Notes under the pieces: generated by a model
Seen by the model: the letters and a program-made list of their open reading frames with translations, nothing else
Database searches by the model: none
Told to the model about the DNA's origin: nothing
Shown: positions 10,070-12,691 of the stretch, piece by piece
How the letters are laid out: each line of letters opens with the position of its first letter
How positions within the stretch are numbered: the stretch's first letter is position 1
Made by a program: the position numbers and the translations under genes
Assembly (NCBI GenBank): GCA_015179045.1
Contig: WHUZ01000311.1
Location: forward strand, 1 to 12,691
From: Kalaharituber pfeilii
Lineage: Eukaryota; Ascomycota; Pezizomycetes; Pezizales; Pezizaceae
Length of the DNA stretch: 12,691 nt
Direction of reading: 5' to 3'

Positions 10070-10140
10070 CTAAAAAAAAAAAATACACATGATGGTCAGT
10101 CTCGCCATGGTTGAGGGGGAACTCAGGGTGGGTTTATTAC
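10070..10140 (-). other. Possible 5'-UTR intron of the NLR gene
   Basis: On the minus strand, 23 nt upstream of the ATG, a run of 12 T is followed by AG (acceptor ending at 10070). A CTGAC branch-like site lies about 26 nt before that AG. GTAATA at 10140 could serve as donor, giving a 71-nt intron. The acceptor side looks convincing; the donor is weak. If retained, this stretch carries an out-of-frame upstream ATG near 10108 (CCATGGCG on the minus strand). Confidence 0.32.
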
Positions 10141-10224
10141 TTGATCTGTCAGAATTGAAAGGCAGCTCTTCTTATCGCGAGCTCAAGCGGGTCGGAGACT
10201 TAGTCTGAAGCTCTTTACTAGCAC

Positions 10225-10335
10225 TTGAATCGGAAACTTGGGATTTCACCGTACGCTTGCGAGGTGTACACGGATTATCGCGACAGCAAAACTCTTGAGA
10301 TGGAATATGTCGAGGGGAAGGCTATGGGCGCACTG
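10225..10335 (+). pseudogene. Possible scrap of an APH/kinase-like gene
   Basis: One plus-strand frame reads CEVYTDYRDSKTLEMEYVEG and then KAMGALDW. It resembles the beta-strand segment of fungal aminoglycoside-phosphotransferase/kinase-like proteins (P.VY.Y.RDSKT.YLVMEYVEGKTL). Homology seems lost on both sides: there is no ATP-binding or catalytic loop, and the frame continues into unrelated sequence. It lies inside the 5' flank of the NLR, pointing the opposite way. The match is short, so chance resemblance is possible. Confidence 0.3.
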
Positions 10336-10704
10336 GATTGGGGGCCGCATCGTACAGCTGCTCTGCAGAATATTAAACAGCCCAACGTGTGGAGGCTGTG
10401 CGGTGGGGTAACAAGCTGCAGTGCTCGTATAGGTCCTGACTCCCTGAGCCTCAAGTGCCCGTGTCCCACCGCTGTCCTGGTGTCCACGCGATTACCTCTG
10501 CCGAATGCCCTCCTCTTGCTGCTCCACCGGACTCAAGGAAACAGGGGACGGAAAGGAAGTGGGAGTTAGAACATCGTTGCCATGATGGTTGATATAAAAG
10601 AGGTTGATTAGAAAGAATAGCATACCTAATGGGAAGATCTAGTCTTTTTATTTCCCGTTTCTCATCTAAGTTAGCCTCTCCGTACTATAATTCATTACTT
10701 CTTT

Positions 10705-10740
10705 ATTCTACGTTTCGATTTTTCATTTCATTGTCCCATG
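10705..10740. repeat. Degenerate third copy of the flank-edge sequence
   Basis: The segment starting attctacgtttcg and ending tgtcccatg resembles the opening of the duplicated flanks (5861-5895 and about 10891-10925), with a few substitutions and small indels over about 36 nt. It lies just left of the MITE, so the duplication edge appears twice around the transposon. Confidence 0.55.
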
Positions 10741-10773
10741 TTTTCTTTTTCGTTTTTTTTTGTTCCCAATATC

Positions 10774-10880
10774 TAGTCTCGTAACCAGACGCTGACTAAG
10801 CGGAGTTTCATGCATGAATGTGCTCCTAGCGTCGCCACTCCAATTTCATGCGACGCTGACTAAGTCTGGTTACGAGACTA
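10774..10880. mobile_element. MITE with TA target duplication (Tc1/mariner-type)
   Basis: A perfect 15-bp inverted pair, GTCTCGTAACCAGAC at 10776-10790 and its complement at 10864-10878, bounds a 103-bp element flanked by TA on each side. Inside, GACGCTGACTAAG occurs twice in direct orientation (10788-10800 and 10852-10864), overlapping the inner ends of the inverted repeats. There is no coding capacity. TA duplication with short inverted repeats is the hallmark of non-autonomous Tc1/mariner elements. The equivalent position at the left edge of flank copy A (near 5850) lacks it and looks like an empty TA site. Confidence 0.8.
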
Positions 10881-11981
10881 CATTATTATATATTCTATGT
10901 TTCCGCTTTTCATTTCATGTCCCATGTATTCCCTCCTCCCCCCCCGTATGTAATGTATCTTATCTATCTACACTCGGGAGTTTTCTTCTCACTCTCACCT
11001 ATACATACCTTCCCCTTCCTTCAACCACTCACCATTATCTTGTATCTCATCTTGGTTCAGAATCGCATGTATACACACAAAAACAAAAAGTTATATTTAT
11101 ATACAGAAAGAATTTTGATATATATATGATCAGTACCCACTACTACTACCAAACCATTATTAAGAATATATACTTATACTGCCGGCGGGGTGGGGTTAGG
11201 TACTTAGGTAGGTAGATGACAGGATGGACGGAGGAGGTGTTGCCCACGAATGCAGGTAACCAATGCCCCAACGCCGTTTACCCTACACCTGCTAACCTGC
11301 CCTATCTACAGCAATATTACAGTCTACTGTCCTCCTTACGACAGCAGGACTTCCATTCTACATGCCGTCGTCCCCTCTCTTGTCCCCCCAACTCTTTTAC
11401 CCCCCCCTTTGCGCCCCCATATACCAAAAGCTCGCTATCATATACTTTGGGGCTACATTGTGCCAGACTAACTCATAATCCTCTTCTTCTATCCATACGC
11501 TACATATGGATAACTAAATACTCAACGTGTTCATGTAACATATTGTATATATCCCCCCCCCCCCGCTTACTTTGTTACTGTATACATCTCACCCCCCCCC
11601 TACATACATATTTAGCTCCCCGCACCTTCTATTTCACGCAACTTTAACTGAACCGGAACTCTCTGTGGGAATATGTACAAAATTCTAGCTATAAATGAAG
11701 AAAAAACGTATGAGCAGCACCCCCTCCGCCCCCAACAGCGAATTCCCCTCCCCCTCTTCAGTCATCCGGCGATAAAAAAGGCAAGCGAATACTCTCTCCG
11801 GTGAATTGTAAAGAGTTATACTGAGTTATTCGGGTATATGAATCATGAGAAATGGAGCAAATATGCAGAATCAAAGCATGGATACTTGAATAAACATAAA
11901 CAAAATAATCTGGAAAACAAATAATAGCGCCATAACAAATGCCCGTAGAAAAGCTTTCCTAATCCGTAGTGTTCTGACACT
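10881..11981. repeat. 3'-flank duplication, copy B (downstream of NLR copy 2)
   Basis: This is the second copy of the flank at 5852-6927, placed identically relative to the second NLR stop codon. It differs by indels in C- and A-runs (for example longer C tracts near 11550-11605) and by a short extra insertion near 11708-11750. Its left edge abuts a MITE. No gene is seen inside. Confidence 0.85.
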
Positions 11982-12691
11982 CTATTGTGTTAACTTCAGA
12001 GCTGCCTGACATCTTTCTACACCCTTCAAACTCTGAAGAGTATGTGGATGATCGGCGCCCAGTGCCTTTTCTCTTCCTGCAAATGCCCGCTGATACAGCG
12101 CTAGTGCCTGATTATATTTCTCTTGATTTTCATATAGCACTGCCATATTGTGGACAGTTAGAAGGGTGCTTGGATGGTCAGCACCTAGTGCTTTGTCTCT
12201 TCCTGCTAATGCCCGCTGATACAGCTGTAGTGCCTGGCTATCTTTCCCTAGCTTTCGATATACTATTGCCATGTTTTGGACAGTTCGAAGGGTGTCTGGA
12301 TGGTCTGTGCCCAGTGATTTTTCATACCCTGCTAATGCCCGCTGATACAGCTCTAGTGCCTGGCTATATTTCCCTTGATTTTGATATACTATTGCCATGT
12401 TTCCGACTGTATTAAGGGTTCTTGGATGGTCAGCACCTAGTGATTTTTCATACCCTGCTAATGTCCGCTGATACAGCTCTAGTGCCTGACTATATTTCCC
12501 TTGATTGTTATATACTATTGCCATGTTTTGGACAGTTTGAAGGGTGTTTGGATGGTCAGCACCTAGTGATTTTTCGAACCCTGCTAATGCCCGGTGATAC
12601 AGTTCCAGTGCCTGGCTATATTTCCCTTGCTTTTGATATACTAGTGCCATGTTTTGGACAGTTCGGAAGGGTGTCTGGATGGTCTGTGCCC
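11982..12691 (-). CDS. Second NLR paralog, 3' part only (TPR array), possibly frameshifted
   Basis: This is the C-terminal TPR region of a paralog of the neighbouring NLR, ending in the same QAALKLTQ tail with a TAG stop at 11984-11982. Units run 12626-12501, 12500-12375, 12374-12249, 12248-12123 and 12122-11985, with part of a further unit up to the window end. Around 12661-12668 the sequence reads gttcggaagg, where sister units read gttcgaaggg. The extra G shifts frame, so DHPDTL and RTVQNM lie in different frames. No stop is seen before the window edge. It may be a pseudogene, or the base may be a sequence error. The HeLo and NB-ARC parts, if present, lie beyond the window. Confidence 0.82.
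   Translation of the reverse strand, partial: AQTIQTPFRTVQNMALVYQKQGKYSQALELYHRALAGFEKSLGADHPNTLQTVQNMAIVYNNQGKYSQALELYQRTLAGYEKSLGADHPRTLNTVGNMAIVYQNQGKYSQALELYQRALAGYEKSLGTDHPDTLRTVQNMAIVYRKLGKDSQALQLYQRALAGRDKALGADHPSTLLTVHNMAVLYENQEKYNQALALYQRAFAGREKALGADHPHTLQSLKGVERCQAALKLTQ
11985..12626 (-). repeat. TPR-coding 126-bp tandem repeat array, NLR copy 2
   Basis: There are five units of the same 42-residue TPR as in copy 1. They have their own combinations at the variable positions, for example EKSLGADHPN, EKSLGADHPR and DKALGADHPS. The last unit matches the last unit of copy 1 best. Inner units do not line up in order with copy 1, suggesting unit exchange. Confidence 0.88.

Larger units (their letters stand above)
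10141..10773. other. 5' flank of the NLR gene / spacer
   Basis: Apart from the APH-like scrap and the degenerate flank-edge copy, I recognise no gene. The right half (about 10590-10773) is T-rich and carries a TATA-like gatataaaag near 10590 on the plus strand, reminiscent of LTR sequence but not assignable. Confidence 0.5.

Noticed and set aside
10336..10569. Continuation of the APH/kinase-like frame as a full gene
   Set aside because: Sequence after ALDW shows no catalytic-loop motifs and becomes leucine/proline-rich low complexity. Only the short upstream segment is suggestive.

Overview
The window looks like accessory, transposon-rich nuclear DNA of a filamentous fungus, most likely an ascomycete (Pezizomycotina). 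The evidence is short GT-AG introns of 50 and 55 nt, an NLR-type receptor with a HeLo-like N-terminus, a decayed HET-family gene, and remnants of Ty1/copia and LINE-type retrotransposons. The species cannot be fixed from sequence alone. A truffle-like, repeat-rich genome is compatible but not shown.

Layout. 1-360: 3' end of a degenerate non-LTR retrotransposon on the minus strand. 361-3650: no convincing gene, only low-complexity and repeat debris, including a second probable LINE tail near 2756-2835. 3697-4983: a HET-family allorecognition gene on the plus strand, broken by several frameshifts and stops. 5225-5853: the last part of a Ty1/copia RNase H, followed by a probable 3' LTR. 5852-6927: A/T- and poly-C-rich non-coding 3' flank. 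6928-10047 (minus): an apparently intact three-exon NLR gene of 1,004 codons plus stop, encoding HeLo-like domain, NB-ARC ATPase and seven 42-residue TPR units. 10070-10773: its 5' flank, with a possible UTR intron and a plus-strand kinase/APH-like scrap. 10774-10880: a roughly 100-bp MITE with TA target duplication. 10881-11981: a second copy of the 3' flank. 11982-12691 (minus): the 3' end of a second NLR paralog, running off the window with a 1-nt frameshift near 12665.

Both NLRs point the same way, and their stop codons lie 5,054 bp apart. The 1.1-kb flanks behind them are near copies, so this is a head-to-tail tandem duplication. Fungal NLRs with HeLo-type effectors and high-identity repeat sensors, and HET-domain proteins, act in non-self recognition and regulated cell death. 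The window therefore reads as an allorecognition/immune cluster with one intact receptor, one partial and possibly broken paralog, and one dead HET gene among transposons. The TPR units vary at a few fixed columns and look reshuffled between paralogs, as expected if they make new specificities.
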